NCBI GenBank assembly: GCA_001953115.1
Contig: LSSL01000249.1
Span: 1-54,895, forward strand
Direction of reading: 5' to 3'
Length of the DNA: 54,895 bases
From: Smittium mucronatum
Lineage: Eukaryota; Kickxellomycota; Harpellomycetes; Harpellales; Legeriomycetaceae
Positions 53,381-54,895 of this stretch are shown piece after piece. Position numbers and translations under genes: made by a program. The notes below the pieces were generated by a model. The model did not search any database, was not told the DNA's origin, and was given only the letters and a program-made list of their open reading frames with translations. Each line of letters begins with the position of its first letter. Within the stretch, counting starts at the first letter, position 1.

Positions 53381-53669
53381 ATATGGGAGATTCTTTATTA
53401 ATTCAGACGCTTTAATATTAAATTTTTACTATCTTCTTTTTTAAGAAATGTAGAAATTAACAAAAGCTTTAATTATTTTGATGAATAAATCAATTAGAAA
53501 AAATTTGTTTATTTCAATGGTAATGGAGCGAGTAGCCTAATTATTGCTTGCTAAGACTAATAAATTTATTGGCTAGAAAGAATAATAATTCGTCCAAAAA
53601 ACTTAATTATATTTGACCAATGGCTCATCTATTAAAAAAAAGTCTGAATTCAAAAAGAATCTCCCATAT
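53381..53669. mobile_element. 289-bp MITE-like element
   Basis: The ends are inverted repeats of 28 bp matching at about 25 positions. The left starts ATATGGGAGATTCTTT, and the right is its reverse complement ending AAAGAATCTCCCATAT. Taking TGGGAG as the true end leaves TA on both sides, as for Tc1/mariner-like insertion. The interior lacks a usable frame. Related ends recur at 53715, 54123 and 54607. Confidence 0.5.
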
Positions 53670-53814
53670 TCAATATAGATTTTATTTGGTTAAATTGCAA
53701 AAATAGACGGATTTGGAAGATTCTTTTTAAAACCAGAGGCTTTTCAAATAAAATTTTTCTACTCGACTAATTTGACAATATCACCATGATACAGATGAAT
53801 TTATTGGGTAATCT

Positions 53815-53943
53815 GGAATTGAAAATACAGAAAAAACCAAAAAATGGCAAAATGTGGAAATATTACTAAAGCCATTATGTTTATTCATTTTTATTGGTTT
53901 AACTATGATTATATTTTATTTTGGCAAATGGTTTACACAGTAA
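53815..53943 (+). repeat. Diverged direct repeat, copy B
   Basis: Partner of 52825-52943, about 990 bp further right and ten bases longer. It shares TGGGTAAT at the start, AGCC-TTA-GTTT in the middle and AATGGTT near the end. Confidence 0.6.
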
Positions 53944-54807
53944 AATCATTCTGGTTTTTAACCCTTTCTGGGCTCAAAATTTCGCCTCACTCCTGTTTAT
54001 GTTAACTATTTCAATTGGCTATATTTCTTGATTTATTCAACAATATACAAATACTATTTGTTAATGATAGCATTGATTATAATATGAAAGCCGTTTTTGT
54101 ACCATCGACACAGAAAGGGTATAAAGAATCTCCTATTTAACTCTTTAGTCGCCTGTATGATATTTGGTGCTATTTTTTATGGCCTATATTTATATTGATT
54201 ATTTTTCCATTCAAAAAATTAACACGATACTGGTTAAATTGTTGAAATTAATAAATAGGCATTTTACAATTTAGTAATCGGAATACTGAGCAAAAACTGG
54301 AGATGAAAGAGTTCAAAGGGATATCAAAATAGACTTTTATTATTTAATTTCTTATTTTAGCTAATGGGAGGATGCCATGGCTATTTGCATACTACCATTT
54401 AGCCTACTCTTTCTACCTATCATTTTACATGAAAAAGATTGTATCGGCGAATGAAATGTGTGTATTTCTTATAATTATGCACCAAAAAATTTAAACTTTA
54501 ATTATCTCTATTTATTGGTAAAAAAGTATACGAAATGTCCAGTATGTGAATTGGTAGTATAACAATAGCCCTGACACAATGGGAGTCATTATTTCTTTTA
54601 GCAAATGGAAGATTCTTTGATGAAGCGCATACTTTACTCTTTTTTTTTGGAGTTTTATTAAAGATTGGACACTTTACTTGAATCTATTTTTTATTTTCTT
54701 TTTCGGATTTATTAAATTAAGGGTAAAAACAGTCTGATCATTTTAATAGACCAATAAAAATAAATTTAGGCTCTAAAATTGAGCAATTTTACAATATACA
54801 GGGTTTT

Positions 54808-54895
54808 CCATTCCAATAGACCCTTTTTTCCATTCCAATAGACCCTTTTTTCCATTCCAATGGACCCTTTTTTCCATTCCAATAGACCCATTTTT
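54808..54895 (+). repeat. 22-bp minisatellite reaching the window edge
   Basis: Four units of exactly 22 bp start at 54808, 54830, 54852 and 54874. The core is CCATTCCAATAGACCC followed by T6. Copy 3 has one A-to-G change and copy 4 has A inside the T run. The array is cut by the end of the window and probably continues. Confidence 0.92.

Larger units (their letters stand above)
52742..54660. repeat. Field of diverged, mixed-orientation repeat blocks
   Basis: A block starting near TTCTTT and running to AATTTTTACT recurs at about 52742, 53391, 53721 and 54613. The word GGRAGATTCTTT is found forward at 53385, 53715 and 54607 and reversed at 53654 and 54123, so orientations alternate. Two longer copies (52825-52943 and 53815-53943) are direct repeats. 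No open frame of note exists. The pattern fits nested insertions of a small transposon family that have since diverged. Individual element limits are uncertain. Confidence 0.55.

Overview
The window looks like nuclear DNA of a fungus. The only clearly intact gene, at 50685-51999 on the minus strand, encodes a secreted succinylglutamate desuccinylase/aspartoacylase-type zinc hydrolase. It is interrupted by one 184-bp GT-AG intron and keeps its metal ligands and catalytic glutamate. The assignment to fungi rests on my recollection that secreted, intron-bearing proteins of this type occur in ascomycetes and relatives. The species cannot be read from the sequence.

Positions 1 to about 47,600 are an extremely AT-rich tract, roughly 80-85% A+T in the lines I counted by hand. 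It contains no convincing intact gene, no tRNA or rRNA, and one assembly gap (35991-36601). I estimate that a stop codon falls about every tenth codon at this composition, so most open frames of 60-80 codons there are what chance gives. The tract is not featureless. It holds three short tandem arrays or microsatellites, unusual poly-G runs, and three diverged copies of a GC-rich motif (16.4, 30.0 and 35.9 kb). It also has a 47-codon frame of clearly different composition (34171-34314, minus) and a stretch at 43.7-45.2 kb that reads like a decayed protein-coding gene. That stretch ends in a hairpin-rich GC island at 44.94-45.45 kb.

From about 47.6 kb to the end the composition rises and the sequence is dense in small, probably transposon-derived repeats. 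These are a 135-bp element with imperfect terminal inverted repeats, a 1154-bp element with perfect 281-bp inverted arms bounded by TA, a 31-bp tandem triplication and the hydrolase gene. Beyond the gene lies about 2.1 kb of diverged, alternately oriented repeat blocks, and a 22-bp minisatellite runs off the right end.

The layout is a gene-free AT-rich block with a repeat-rich margin and a single gene at the edge. An AT isochore or a regional centromere with its flank would both fit. There is no operon-like or multi-gene system here. The points most worth following are the perfect long inverted repeat, the decayed coding stretch, the small coding-like island and the nature of the AT-rich tract.
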